Of a stretch of DNA of 64,000 nucleotides, positions 1 to 7,845 are shown one piece after another. The stretch's first letter is position 1, and every line of letters starts with the position of its first letter. This DNA is from Paracoccaceae bacterium. GTDB taxonomy: Bacteria; Pseudomonadota; Alphaproteobacteria; Rhodobacterales; Rhodobacteraceae. The stretch spans positions 1-64,000 of the forward strand of contig JAIXPH010000023.1 in NCBI GenBank assembly GCA_027486345.1. Direction: 5' to 3'. Under the pieces are notes generated by a model. It made no database searches. It was not told the DNA's origin and was given only the letters and a program-made list of their open reading frames with translations. Both the position numbers and the translations under genes were made by a program.

Positions 1-600
1 GAGGCGGCTTTTGATCTTGGGGAAGTGGACGTCGATGATCGCCTTCATCGTCTCGTCGTCGGGAAAGCGGATGTAGTGGAAGAAGCAGCGCCGCAGGAAG
101 GCGTCCGGCAGCTCTTTTTCATTGTTCGAGGTGATGATGACCACGGGGCGATGGGTGGCGCGGATCGTCTCGCCGGTCTCGTAGACGTGGAATTCCATCC
201 GGTCGAGTTCCTGCAACAGATCGTTGGGGAATTCGATGTCGGCCTTGTCCACCTCGTCGATCAGCAAGACCACCTTGCCCGGCGCCTCGAAGGCCTGCCA
301 GAGCTTGCCCTTGCGGATGTAGTTCCGCACGTCTCGCACCCGCGCCTCGCCCAGCTGGCTGTCGCGCAGGCGGCTGACGGCGTCGTATTCGTAAAGGCCC
401 TGTTGCGCCTTGGTCGTGGATTTCACATGCCATTCGATCAGCGGCAGCCCCAACCCTTCGGCCACTTGCCGCGCAAGTTCGGTTTTTCCGGTGCCCGGTT
501 CGCCCTTGACCAGCAGCGGCCGTTTCAGCGTCACCGCCGCATTCACCGCCAGCGTCAGGTCAGCAGGCGCGACATAGCGGTCGGTCGAGGCGAATTTCAT
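1..600 (-). CDS. MoxR-family AAA+ ATPase (3' end outside window)
   Basis: The first 200 residues of a MoxR-type AAA+ ATPase; the gene runs off the left edge. A Walker A motif GEPGTGKT lies at residues 33-40, Walker B VVLLIDEVDK near 110, and a sensor-1-like stretch VVIITSNNEKELPDAFLRRC follows, in the usual MoxR order. The start is the ATG at 598-600, giving the N-terminus MKFASTDRYV. MoxR ATPases usually act as chaperone-like remodelling factors with a von Willebrand factor A protein encoded next door; that partner, if present, would lie beyond position 1. The gene is divergent from dksA across 188 bp, which should hold both promoters. The family is clear; the client is unknown. Confidence 0.93.
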   Translation of the reverse strand, partial: MKFASTDRYVAPADLTLAVNAAVTLKRPLLVKGEPGTGKTELARQVAEGLGLPLIEWHVKSTTKAQQGLYEYDAVSRLRDSQLGEARVRDVRNYIRKGKLWQAFEAPGKVVLLIDEVDKADIEFPNDLLQELDRMEFHVYETGETIRATHRPVVIITSNNEKELPDAFLRRCFFHYIRFPDDETMKAIIDVHFPKIKSRL

Positions 601-788
601 GGCGGGCGGTCCTTTGGCTGTGGCGGAATTGCGGCGGGCGGCAAGGTACGGACGGTAGCTGCGGCATGCTTTCCTCGCAACCGCTAGTGACAAGCCGCGT
701 TCTCTAGGCTAGACGCTGGCGCGAGCAGGAGCGCGCCGTGACAGCAGGTCCCCTGTCGGCGCGGTCCGACACAATGGAGAGTGCAGCG

Positions 789-1211
789 ATGAAGCCCGAG
801 GTGTTCCTTCCGGACGACTACCGCCCGGCCGAGGAAGAGCCGTTCATGAATGAGCGGCAGCTTGAGTATTTCCGTCGAAAGTTGGTGAACTGGAAGGCCG
901 AACTTCTGGAACAGTCCGCCGAGACGATCGACAACCTGCAAGACAGTGCGCGCAACGTCCCCGACATTGCCGACCGTGCCAGTGAAGAAACGGATCGCGC
1001 GCTGGAGCTGCGCACCCGGGATCGTCAGCGCAAATTGGTGGCCAAGATCGATTCTGCCCTGCGCCGGATCGAGAATGGCGAGTTCGGCTATTGCGAGGTG
1101 ACCGGCGAGCCGATCAGCCTGAAACGTCTGGACGCGCGCCCGATTGCCACCATGACGCTGGAAGCGCAGGAAAAGCACGAACGCCGCGAAAAGGTCCACC
1201 GCGACGACTGA
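789..1211 (+). CDS. dksA: DksA-type RNA polymerase-binding transcription factor, single-cysteine form
   Basis: A 140-residue DksA/TraR protein. DksA enters the RNA polymerase secondary channel and, with ppGpp, adjusts promoter output in the stringent response. The coiled-coil tip carries the key residues: D59, D62 and A64 in PDIADRASEE match E. coli D71, D74 and A76. The C-terminal globular part begins GYCEVTGEPIS and keeps only C102; the other three zinc ligands are replaced (V-T-G, then T-L-E-A-Q). Known work on a Rhodobacter sphaeroides DksA shows that such a form can work without the zinc finger. The start at 789 is chosen because GGAGAG at 776-781 is well spaced; an in-frame ATG at 774 is an alternative. 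A terminator follows. Confidence 0.95.
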   Translation: MKPEVFLPDDYRPAEEEPFMNERQLEYFRRKLVNWKAELLEQSAETIDNLQDSARNVPDIADRASEETDRALELRTRDRQRKLVAKIDSALRRIENGEFGYCEVTGEPISLKRLDARPIATMTLEAQEKHERREKVHRDD

Positions 1212-1253
1212 CGTCCGCGTGGGGCGGCTTTGCCGCGGACGATGGAAATACGG

Positions 1254-1283
1254 CAAGGCCGGGCCGCATCAGGCCCGGCCTTG
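1254..1283 (+). terminator. Rho-independent-type terminator after dksA
   Basis: A perfect 12-bp G/C-rich stem (1254-1265 with 1272-1283) around the loop GCATCA, followed by TGCATTT. It sits 43 bp after the dksA stop and 20 bp before the next start, so it should separate dksA from the monooxygenase gene. The T-run is weak. Confidence 0.75.
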
Positions 1284-1303
1284 TGCATTTGCGGGGGGCG
1301 GGA

Positions 1304-2485
1304 ATGAGTTTGCTGGGGCAAGAGGTCACGGTTCTGGGGGCCGGAGTGGCGGGGCTTGCGGTCGCGCGGGCCTTAGCGATGCGCGGGGCGCAGGTCACGG
1401 TGCTGGAACAGGCCGAAGCGATCACCGAGGTGGGCGCGGGCCTGCAGATCAGTCCCAACGGCATGGCGGTGATGCAGGCGCTGGCCTTGGGTGACCGTTT
1501 GGCCGCGAAGTCCACGCGCGCCGAGGCGGTGGAGCTGAAGGACGGTCGCGACGGCTCGCGCGTGTTGCGGATGGACCTTGCCAGGCTGCGTCCGGGGCAG
1601 GGCTGGCATTTCCTCCATCGCGCCGACCTGATCGACATTCTGGCTCAGGGCGCGCGGGAGGTGGGGGTGACCATCCGCCTGCTGCAAAAGGTTGACCGGA
1701 TCGACCTGACCGGGCCGCGCCCCCGCGCCATCACGGCGCAGGGGTCTGCCTTTGATGCGCACCTGATGATCGGGGCGGATGGGCTGCACAGCCCGATGCG
1801 CCATGCCCTTCTTGGCCGGACTGCGCCTTTCTTCACCCATCAGGTGGCATGGCGGACGGTGATTCCCAATGATCCCGCTGATCCTGCGGTGGCCGAGGTG
1901 CATATGGGCGCGGGCCGCCATCTGGTCAGCTATCCCCTGCGCGGCGGCACCTTGCGCAACATCGTCGCGGTCGAGGAACGGCGGCGCTGGGTCGAAGAGG
2001 GCTGGTCGCTGCGCGATGACCCCATGGAGTTGCGCCTTGCCTTCGAGGAGCTCGGCCCCCGCGTGCGCGGCTGGCTGGACCGGGCCGAGGATGTCTGGCT
2101 CTGGGGTCTGTTCCGGCACGAGGTCGCGCCGGTCTGGCACAGGGTCGTGCCAGAGGGGGCGGTGGCGCTCATGGGCGATGCGGCACACCCGACGCTGCCC
2201 TTTCTGGCGCAAGGGGCCAATATGGCGCTGGAGGATGCGTGGTCGCTGGTGCGGTCCTTGGCGGAAACCGACTCGCTGGCGGCGGGTCTGGCCGCCTATC
2301 AGGCCGCCCGCCAACCCCGCTGCGCGCGGATCGTGGCGGCGGCCAATGCCAATGCGCGCAACTATCATCTGTCGGGCGTCACGCGCGGGGTGGCCCATGC
2401 GGCACTGCGCCTGTCGGGGCTGGTCGCACCGGGGCTGGCGCTAAAGAAATTCGACTGGCTTTACGGGTTTGACGTGACGGCCTGA
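1304..2485 (+). CDS. FAD-dependent monooxygenase (salicylate hydroxylase-like)
   Basis: A 393-residue class A flavoprotein monooxygenase. Such enzymes use NAD(P)H and oxygen to hydroxylate an aromatic ring. The three FAD signatures are present: GAGVAG at residues 12-17 in an N-terminal Rossmann fold, GADGLHS near 157 and MGDAAHPTLPFLAQGANMAL near 288. The order and length fit the salicylate hydroxylase/3-hydroxybenzoate 6-hydroxylase branch rather than the UbiH branch. The start at 1304 places the Rossmann motif normally; the frame stays open further upstream, but that part overlaps dksA and its terminator and is not coding. No other aromatic-degradation gene is adjacent, so the substrate cannot be named. 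Confidence 0.88.
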   Translation: MSLLGQEVTVLGAGVAGLAVARALAMRGAQVTVLEQAEAITEVGAGLQISPNGMAVMQALALGDRLAAKSTRAEAVELKDGRDGSRVLRMDLARLRPGQGWHFLHRADLIDILAQGAREVGVTIRLLQKVDRIDLTGPRPRAITAQGSAFDAHLMIGADGLHSPMRHALLGRTAPFFTHQVAWRTVIPNDPADPAVAEVHMGAGRHLVSYPLRGGTLRNIVAVEERRRWVEEGWSLRDDPMELRLAFEELGPRVRGWLDRAEDVWLWGLFRHEVAPVWHRVVPEGAVALMGDAAHPTLPFLAQGANMALEDAWSLVRSLAETDSLAAGLAAYQAARQPRCARIVAAANANARNYHLSGVTRGVAHAALRLSGLVAPGLALKKFDWLYGFDVTA

Positions 2486-2527
2486 GCGACGCTTGCCTTT
2501 GCCGCGCCGACAGGGCAGGCAAGGCGG

Positions 2528-3457
2528 ATGACCCAAACCGACATCCCCGCGACATCGGCCATCAAGGGCGTGCTCTTGGTCTCTGCCGCCGTGTTCCTGT
2601 TTGCGGCGGGGGATACGGCGGGCAAAATCCTGTTTGCGTTCTACAGCATCCCGCTGATCCTCGCGCTGCGCTACAGCCTGAACGTGCTGATCCTGCTGGC
2701 GGTGTTGGGCCCGCGCCACGGCGTGGCGCTGTTCCGCTACCGCCGCCCTTGGCTGGTGCTGGCACGGGGCGCGATGCTGGCGCTGTCGTCGTTCGTCTTC
2801 GCCATGGCCTTGCAGCGCATGCCGGTGGGCGAGACGGTGGCGATCACCTACCTTGCGCCCTTTGTCGTGCTTTTGCTGGCGGGGCCACTGCTGGGAGAGG
2901 TCGTCGGCCGCTGGGGCTGGATCGCGGCGGTGGGCGGGTTTCTGGGGGTGCTGCTGATCGTGCGTCCGGGCAGCGGCCTCAATCCGGCGGGGGTGGGCTT
3001 TGCCATGCTGGCCGCCTCGGGAACGGTGGGCTATCACCTGCTGACGCGGTTCTTGGCGCGGACAGAGACCACGGTGGCGCTGCTCGTGTCCACCGCGCTG
3101 GTCGGCTGTCTCAGCTATGGCGCGGTCTTGGCCCTGACATGGCCGGGGATGGCCTCTGTGCCCACGCCCGGTCTCGGACAAGTGGGGCTGTTGATCGGGC
3201 TAACGCTCGCCTCCACCCTTGGGCATTTCCTGTTCACGGCGGGGTATCGAGAGGCCCCGGCAGCCTTGCTCGCCCCGGTGAATTACCTGCACATCGTCTG
3301 GGCCACGCTTTTGGGCTGGGCGGTCTTTGCCCATATGCCCGATGCGCTGACCATTGCCGGGATGGGCTGCGTGCTGGCCTCGGGTGCTTTGGTCGCGCTG
3401 CGCTCGGCCCGAAAGCCTGTGGATCAGATCGCCAGTTCCGCCCAGATCGGCACGTGA
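2528..3457 (+). CDS. EamA-family (DMT superfamily) transporter
   Basis: A 309-residue inner-membrane protein with about ten hydrophobic segments in two tandem EamA repeats (roughly residues 12-145 and 155-290), typical of drug/metabolite exporters such as RhtA or YdcZ-type proteins. The segments GVLLVSAAVFLFAAGDTAGK and the second-repeat GYHLLTRFLAR region show the usual spacing. The gene starts 42 bp after the monooxygenase stop and may be cotranscribed with it. Its last 34 bp overlap the 3' end of the convergent xthA gene. The substrate cannot be inferred; exporters of this family move amino acids, nucleobases or small metabolites. Confidence 0.9.
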   Translation: MTQTDIPATSAIKGVLLVSAAVFLFAAGDTAGKILFAFYSIPLILALRYSLNVLILLAVLGPRHGVALFRYRRPWLVLARGAMLALSSFVFAMALQRMPVGETVAITYLAPFVVLLLAGPLLGEVVGRWGWIAAVGGFLGVLLIVRPGSGLNPAGVGFAMLAASGTVGYHLLTRFLARTETTVALLVSTALVGCLSYGAVLALTWPGMASVPTPGLGQVGLLIGLTLASTLGHFLFTAGYREAPAALLAPVNYLHIVWATLLGWAVFAHMPDALTIAGMGCVLASGALVALRSARKPVDQIASSAQIGT

Positions 3458-4206
3458 TCGGACGGCTTTTCCAAGCCGCGAACGCCCTTGTCGATGCCCA
3501 CATCCACCAGACGGTCAGCGGCTTGCGGCGAGAGCAGCAGGTGGTCGATGCGGATGCCGTTGTTTCGCTCCCACGCCCCGGCCTGATAATCCCAGAAGGT
3601 GTAGTTCCCCGGACCGGGCACGCGCGCACGGAAGGCGTCGGTCAGGCCAAGGTTGACGATCCGCCGATAGGCGGCGCGGGTTTCGGGCAGGAACAGGGCG
3701 TCATTCACCCAAAGCTCGGGCTTGGCCGCATCCTGCGCTTCGGGAATCACATTGTAATCGCCGCAAAAGGCCAGCGGTTCCTCGGTCGCCAGCAGCGCCT
3801 GCACCCGCGCCTGCATCCGCGCCATCCATGCCAGCTTGTAGTCATATTTTGGCCCCGGCACCGGGTTGCCATTGGGCAGATAGAGGCCGCAAATCCGCAA
3901 AGCCCCGGCATCCCCGATCACCGTCGCCTCGATCCAGCGCGCCTGAATATCCTCGTCATCCCCCGGCAGACCGCGCGTCACATCCTCCAAGGGCAGCCGC
4001 GACAGGATCGCCACACCGTTGAAGCTTTTCATGCCATGGGTTTCGACGCGGTAGCCCATGTCTTCGAACAGCGCGCGCGGAAAGGCCTCATCCACCGACT
4101 TGATCTCTTGCAGGCAGACCACATCGGGCTTGGCCTCGGCCAGCCACGCGGGCAACGCCTCGATCCGCGCCTTGATGCCGTTGATGTTGAAGCTGGCGAT
4201 TTTCAT
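3424..4206 (-). CDS. xthA: Exodeoxyribonuclease III / AP endonuclease
   Basis: A 260-residue exonuclease III of the EEP fold, a base-excision repair enzyme that cuts 5' of abasic sites and degrades 3' ends. Catalytic landmarks are visible: N7 in MKIASFNINGIKAR, E34 in CLQEIK, the active tyrosine in GLYLPNG, the D-x-N pair in FCGDYNV, and the terminal SDHVPIWAEL with the D-H dyad. The start at 4206 puts MKIASFNI at the N-terminus as in the family; upstream in-frame residues do not look like a family N-terminus. It is convergent with the EamA gene and shares 34 bp with it. Confidence 0.97.
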   Translation of the reverse strand: MKIASFNINGIKARIEALPAWLAEAKPDVVCLQEIKSVDEAFPRALFEDMGYRVETHGMKSFNGVAILSRLPLEDVTRGLPGDDEDIQARWIEATVIGDAGALRICGLYLPNGNPVPGPKYDYKLAWMARMQARVQALLATEEPLAFCGDYNVIPEAQDAAKPELWVNDALFLPETRAAYRRIVNLGLTDAFRARVPGPGNYTFWDYQAGAWERNNGIRIDHLLLSPQAADRLVDVGIDKGVRGLEKPSDHVPIWAELAI

Positions 4207-4262
4207 GGCGCGGCCCTCTGGTTGCTCTCCGCTTCTAGGCGCTTCGCCGGGGTGGGGGCAAG

Positions 4263-4967
4263 TCAGGCTGTGGTCGCGACAGCCGCCAGCCACAGCGCAT
4301 CGACATCGCGCAGGGCGGCGGGATCAAAACGCTCCGCCTCTTCCCAGTAGCGGCCCGATGGCACCAGATAGCCCAACTCCGCCTCACGCCGCAGGGCCGT
4401 GGCGGCAAGGTCTGCATCAAAGGGCAGGGGGCGGGCATCTTTCACGCCGTCCAGCGCCACACGCGGAAACACCAGACGCGAGGGGCCGAAGGACAGGTTG
4501 ACCATCGCGCAGCCCTGCATGGCGGCAAGGATCATCAGGCGGGCAGATTTCGCCTCAAGTGATTGCAAGGTAATGTCAGGGCGCAGCGGGTCCGCCGTGC
4601 CCGCGCCATAGAAATGCGTCTGGCCGGGGGGATAGTGCATGTCGCAGCCAAAGGCCGCGAGAACCTGCGGCTTCAGCGCCGCCAGCGCCCAATAGGCGGC
4701 GGTAAAGGCCATGGTGCCCCCGGCATAGACAAAGCCGCCGAAGGCGTTCTGGGCCGGAACGAAATCCTCTTGCGTCACCGCGCGCTGACCGGGGCCGGGC
4801 ACGGGGCGGCGATCTTCCGGAAAATCCCACGGGTAGATGTGCAAATCCCAATCGGGGCGGACCAGATGGGCGTTATTGATGGCAAGGATCGTGTCAATCG
4901 CCCCCCGATCCCAATCGCGCGCTTCGGGCGCGGTGGGACCAGAGCCCAGCATCAAAACCACCGTCAT
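4263..4967 (-). CDS. Conserved hypothetical protein with N-terminal GSGPTAPE motif
   Basis: A 234-residue soluble protein that I cannot assign to a named family. It opens with MTVVLMLGSGPTAPEAR, a Rossmann-like glycine loop, then TILAINNAHLVRPDWDLHIY, as seen in proteins that recover a stored sugar or nucleotide identity (the MptE/DUF115 type), and has a central AFGCDMHYPPGQTHFYGAG segment. That similarity is only an impression. No signal peptide or membrane segment is seen. The start at 4967 is chosen because the glycine loop should be near the N-terminus; an in-frame ATG 30 bp upstream is possible. It lies 56 bp upstream of xthA on the same strand. Confidence 0.8.
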   Translation of the reverse strand: MTVVLMLGSGPTAPEARDWDRGAIDTILAINNAHLVRPDWDLHIYPWDFPEDRRPVPGPGQRAVTQEDFVPAQNAFGGFVYAGGTMAFTAAYWALAALKPQVLAAFGCDMHYPPGQTHFYGAGTADPLRPDITLQSLEAKSARLMILAAMQGCAMVNLSFGPSRLVFPRVALDGVKDARPLPFDADLAATALRREAELGYLVPSGRYWEEAERFDPAALRDVDALWLAAVATTA

Positions 4968-5039
4968 CTTTCGCCCCTCTGTCCGTCTTGGCGGCAAGGA
5001 TAGTGCTGCGTTGCGGCAAGAACAGGGGCAGGCCCGTGG

Positions 5040-5387
5040 TCAGATCGAAAAACTCGTTCCGCAGCCGCAACTTGCGGTGGCGTTGGGGTTTTCGATGACG
5101 AATCGCGCGCCGATCAATTCCTCGGAAAAATCGATCACGGCATTGGTCAGGAAGGGCAGCGAGACCTGATCCACCAGCACCTTCAACCCGTCCTTTTCCA
5201 GCACCAGATCATCCGCCGCCGGATCGTCCAGCTTGATGTCATACTGGAACCCCGAACAGCCGCCGCCTTCGACGGCGACGCGCAGGGCCTTGTCCGCCCC
5301 CGTCGCCTCGCAAATCTCGCGCAGGCGGGCAAAGGCGCGGTCGGTGACGCGGGGTGGCAGGTCGAGGGGCGGCAGGACGAGGTCCAT
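5040..5387 (-). CDS. erpA: A-type iron-sulfur carrier (ErpA/IscA-like)
   Basis: A 115-residue A-type Fe-S carrier that delivers [Fe-S] clusters to apo-enzymes. The three conserved cysteines are present: one in VEGGGCSGFQYDI and the CGC pair in NATASCGCGTSFSI at the C-terminus. The family-typical FVIENPNA precedes the CGC. Length matches ErpA/IscA (about 107-118). The start at 5387 follows a short hydrophobic lead MDLVLPPLDLPP before the domain. It is divergent from dgt over 105 bp. ErpA is preferred to IscA because no isc/suf genes are adjacent; the distinction is not firm. Confidence 0.93.
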   Translation of the reverse strand: MDLVLPPLDLPPRVTDRAFARLREICEATGADKALRVAVEGGGCSGFQYDIKLDDPAADDLVLEKDGLKVLVDQVSLPFLTNAVIDFSEELIGARFVIENPNATASCGCGTSFSI

Positions 5388-5492
5388 GGATGCGTTCCTG
5401 ATGAAAGGCTTGGCCTGATGAAAGGCGTGGTCCGGGTCGGACAAGTTGGATATAGGATAGGGCAAAAGACACAACAAGAACAGGCAGTCCCG

Positions 5493-6656
5493 ATGCTCGC
5501 CCCCTATGCCTGCCAACCGCATGCCTCGCGCGGGCGGCTTTATGTGGAACGCATGTCCTCGTTCCGCTCGCCCTTCCAGCGGGACCGCGACCGGATCATC
5601 CATTCCAGCGCCTTTCGCCGGTTGAAACACAAGACACAGGTCTTTGTGGAACATGAGGGCGATTACTACCGCACCCGCCTGACCCATTCGATCGAGGTGG
5701 CACAGGTCGCGCGCACCATCTCGGGCGTCCTTGGCCTCAACACAGATCTGGCCGAGGCCATCGCGCTGGCCCATGACCTTGGCCACACGCCCTTTGGCCA
5801 CACGGGCGAGGATGCCTTGGGGCTGTTGATGGAACCCTATGGCGGGTTTGACCACAATGCGCAGGCGCTGCGCATCGTGACACGGCTGGAACGGCATTAC
5901 GCCGATTTCGACGGGCTGAACCTGACATGGGAGTCGCTGGAGGGGATCGCCAAGCACAATGGCCCCGTCATCGGCCCCAATGCCGACAAGAAACATGACG
6001 GCCCCTTGCCCTATGCCTTGGCTGAGGTGAACGCGCTTTGGGACTTGGAACTTTCCACCCATGCGAGTGCGGAGGCGCAGGTGGCGGCCATCGCCGATGA
6101 TGTCGCCTATTCGCACCATGACCTGCATGACGGGTTGCGCTCGGGCCTCTTCACCGAGGCCGACCTGATGGAATTGCCCGTCACCGGCCCCGCGTTCGAG
6201 GAGGTGGATCGCCTCTATCCCGGTCTGGACAAGATGCGCCGCCGGCATGAGGCGCTGCGCCGCGTCTTTGGCCGCATGGTCGAGGATGTGATCGCCGTGG
6301 CGCAAAATCGCCTGACCGCCGCGCAGCCGAAATCGGTGGAGGACATCCGCCATCTGGGCACGACGGTGATCCGCTTTTCCAAGCCCCTGTATCAGGAACT
6401 CAAGGCCATCCGCTCTTTCCTGTTCCACCGCATGTACCGCGCGCCCTCGGTGATGGCAGAGCGGGCCAAGGTGACGCGGGTGGTCAATGACCTCTTCCCG
6501 CTGTTCATGGCGCAGCCGGACCTGTTGCCGCAGGAATGGGCGGCGGATGTGCGTGCTGCGCAGGACGCCGTGACCTTGGCGCGGATCGTGGCGGATTATG
6601 TGGCCGGGATGACCGACCGCTTCGCGCTTCAGGAACATCATCGCCTGCTGGGATAG
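5493..6656 (+). CDS. dgt: Deoxyguanosinetriphosphate triphosphohydrolase-like protein (HD domain)
   Basis: A 387-residue HD-domain dNTP triphosphohydrolase, which converts dGTP (and other dNTPs in this type) to the nucleoside plus triphosphate. Metal-site residues are seen in order: H in RTRLTHSIEVAQ, the HD pair in ALAHDLGHTPFGH, and a late D in IADDVAYSHHDLHDG. The N-terminal FRSPFQRDRDRIIHSSAFRR is the family signature. The start at 5493 (MLAPYACQPH) fits homologue length; the frame is open 75 bp further up. The shorter length suggests the non-E. coli type 2 subfamily. The stop is 12 bp from the convergent dsbB stop. Confidence 0.94.
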   Translation: MLAPYACQPHASRGRLYVERMSSFRSPFQRDRDRIIHSSAFRRLKHKTQVFVEHEGDYYRTRLTHSIEVAQVARTISGVLGLNTDLAEAIALAHDLGHTPFGHTGEDALGLLMEPYGGFDHNAQALRIVTRLERHYADFDGLNLTWESLEGIAKHNGPVIGPNADKKHDGPLPYALAEVNALWDLELSTHASAEAQVAAIADDVAYSHHDLHDGLRSGLFTEADLMELPVTGPAFEEVDRLYPGLDKMRRRHEALRRVFGRMVEDVIAVAQNRLTAAQPKSVEDIRHLGTTVIRFSKPLYQELKAIRSFLFHRMYRAPSVMAERAKVTRVVNDLFPLFMAQPDLLPQEWAADVRAAQDAVTLARIVADYVAGMTDRFALQEHHRLLG

Positions 6657-6668
6657 GCAGGCGCGGCC

Positions 6669-7133
6669 TTACCCCCGGCGCGCCGCCAAGACCCAGACCA
6701 CCGCCAACCCGGCGGAGAGGATCGCGTTCCACGAGGCCATCGAAATCCCGCCCAAGGCCCAGGCCACCTCATCGCAGCGCACGATGGGCGCGGCGAGGAT
6801 CTGGTCCAGCAGCGCGCTCGCATCCATCTGGTCGATCGGGCCAGAGGAGCAGGAGGTCGGCCCCTGCCACCAATGCCGCTCGATCCCGGTGTGATAGACG
6901 CCCACGGCCGAGGTCGCCGCCGCCGCCAGCGCCCCCAGCCATGGCAGGAACCGCCAGCCCAGCGTCAGCGCCAGAACCCCGATGACGATGGCCGCCGCAT
7001 GGGGCCAACGCGCCGTCAGGCAGAGTTTGCAGGGGGCCAGACCGCCGATGTATTGAAAGGCAAAGGCCCCGCCCAGCAACCCCAACGAGCCAAGGGTTGC
7101 CAGCAGGATCAACCGGTTGCGCGTCAACTCCAT
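6669..7133 (-). CDS. dsbB: Disulfide bond formation protein DsbB family
   Basis: A 154-residue inner-membrane protein with four hydrophobic segments. The first periplasmic loop holds the redox pair APCKLC; the second loop has two more cysteines, in GPTSCSSGPI and PIVRCDEVAW. This two-pair layout is the DsbB design: it re-oxidises DsbA and passes electrons to quinone. The start at 7133 is only 2 bp after the yqaA stop, so the two genes form an operon. The DsbA-like gene in this window (48161-48811) is cytosolic in appearance and is probably not its partner. Confidence 0.9.
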   Translation of the reverse strand: MELTRNRLILLATLGSLGLLGGAFAFQYIGGLAPCKLCLTARWPHAAAIVIGVLALTLGWRFLPWLGALAAAATSAVGVYHTGIERHWWQGPTSCSSGPIDQMDASALLDQILAAPIVRCDEVAWALGGISMASWNAILSAGLAVVWVLAARRG

Positions 7134-7135
7134 CG

Positions 7136-7720
7136 TCAAAACCCCTTCACCACGGCCAGCGCCGCCAAAGCCGCGACCAGAACCGCGCCGACAATCCAGA
7201 TCATCCGCTTTTCGACAAAGGCCGTGATCCGAAGGCCATAGCGGTTCAGCAAGAAGGCAAGCAGGTAGAACCGCCCGCCCCGCGCCACGATGGCCGCGAG
7301 GATGAAGAGTTTCAGATCGAACGCAACCACCCCTGACAGGATCGTGACCACCTTCATCGGCGGTAGATGCGCGAGGCCGGAGGTGACCAGCATCACCAGA
7401 ATGGCCCATGTCCCGGTTTCGCCCTTCAAGGTCTCAAAGGCCGCCATCTTGCCGTAAAACTCCAGCAAGGGCCGCGCGATGGCGTCAAAGGCCCAATAGC
7501 CGATGGCCCAGCCGAAGATGCCACCCAAGACCGAGGTGACGCTGGCAATCAGCGCATAGCGCCATGCCTTGTCGGGCCGTGCCAGACACATCGGCACGAA
7601 CAGCACATCGGCGGGAATGGGAAAGACCGAACTTTCGACAAAGGAAATCGCCCCCAGCACCGCCGGGGCCTGCCTGCGCCCCGCCTGCCGCAGGGTCCAA
7701 TCGTAAAGCGCGCGGAACAT
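7136..7720 (-). CDS. YqaA/DedA-family membrane protein
   Basis: A 194-residue membrane protein of the VTT/DedA (SNARE-associated) superfamily, YqaA branch. The diagnostic stretch is FVESSVFPIPADVLFVPMC near residues 26-44, followed by a G-x-x-x-G helix (VLGGIFGWAIGYW) and LPPMKVVTILSGVV. Members are proton-coupled transporters or lipid scramblases; for YqaA itself the role is unsettled. The start at 7720 gives MFRALYDWTLR, the usual N-terminus. It is the first gene of a two-gene operon with dsbB, and diverges from the metalloprotease gene. Confidence 0.88.
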   Translation of the reverse strand: MFRALYDWTLRQAGRRQAPAVLGAISFVESSVFPIPADVLFVPMCLARPDKAWRYALIASVTSVLGGIFGWAIGYWAFDAIARPLLEFYGKMAAFETLKGETGTWAILVMLVTSGLAHLPPMKVVTILSGVVAFDLKLFILAAIVARGGRFYLLAFLLNRYGLRITAFVEKRMIWIVGAVLVAALAALAVVKGF

Positions 7721-7845
7721 GGCAACTCCGGGTTGGGACCGCGCCCAAGCATCACGGGCAGGCGGCAAGGTCAAGTCGGGGGAAGGGAACTTCCCCGGCC
7801 CGGTCCGGGCTTGTATCGTCGCAGCACCAGCGTGGAGGGCGAGTG

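Noticed and set aside
2749-4350. A 533-codon plus-strand frame over EamA and xthA
   Set aside because: Out of frame with EamA and antisense to xthA; no motifs.
5388-6641. A long N-terminal extension of the erpA frame across dgt
   Set aside because: The extension is antisense to dgt; the Fe-S carrier family is about 110 residues and starts at 5387.
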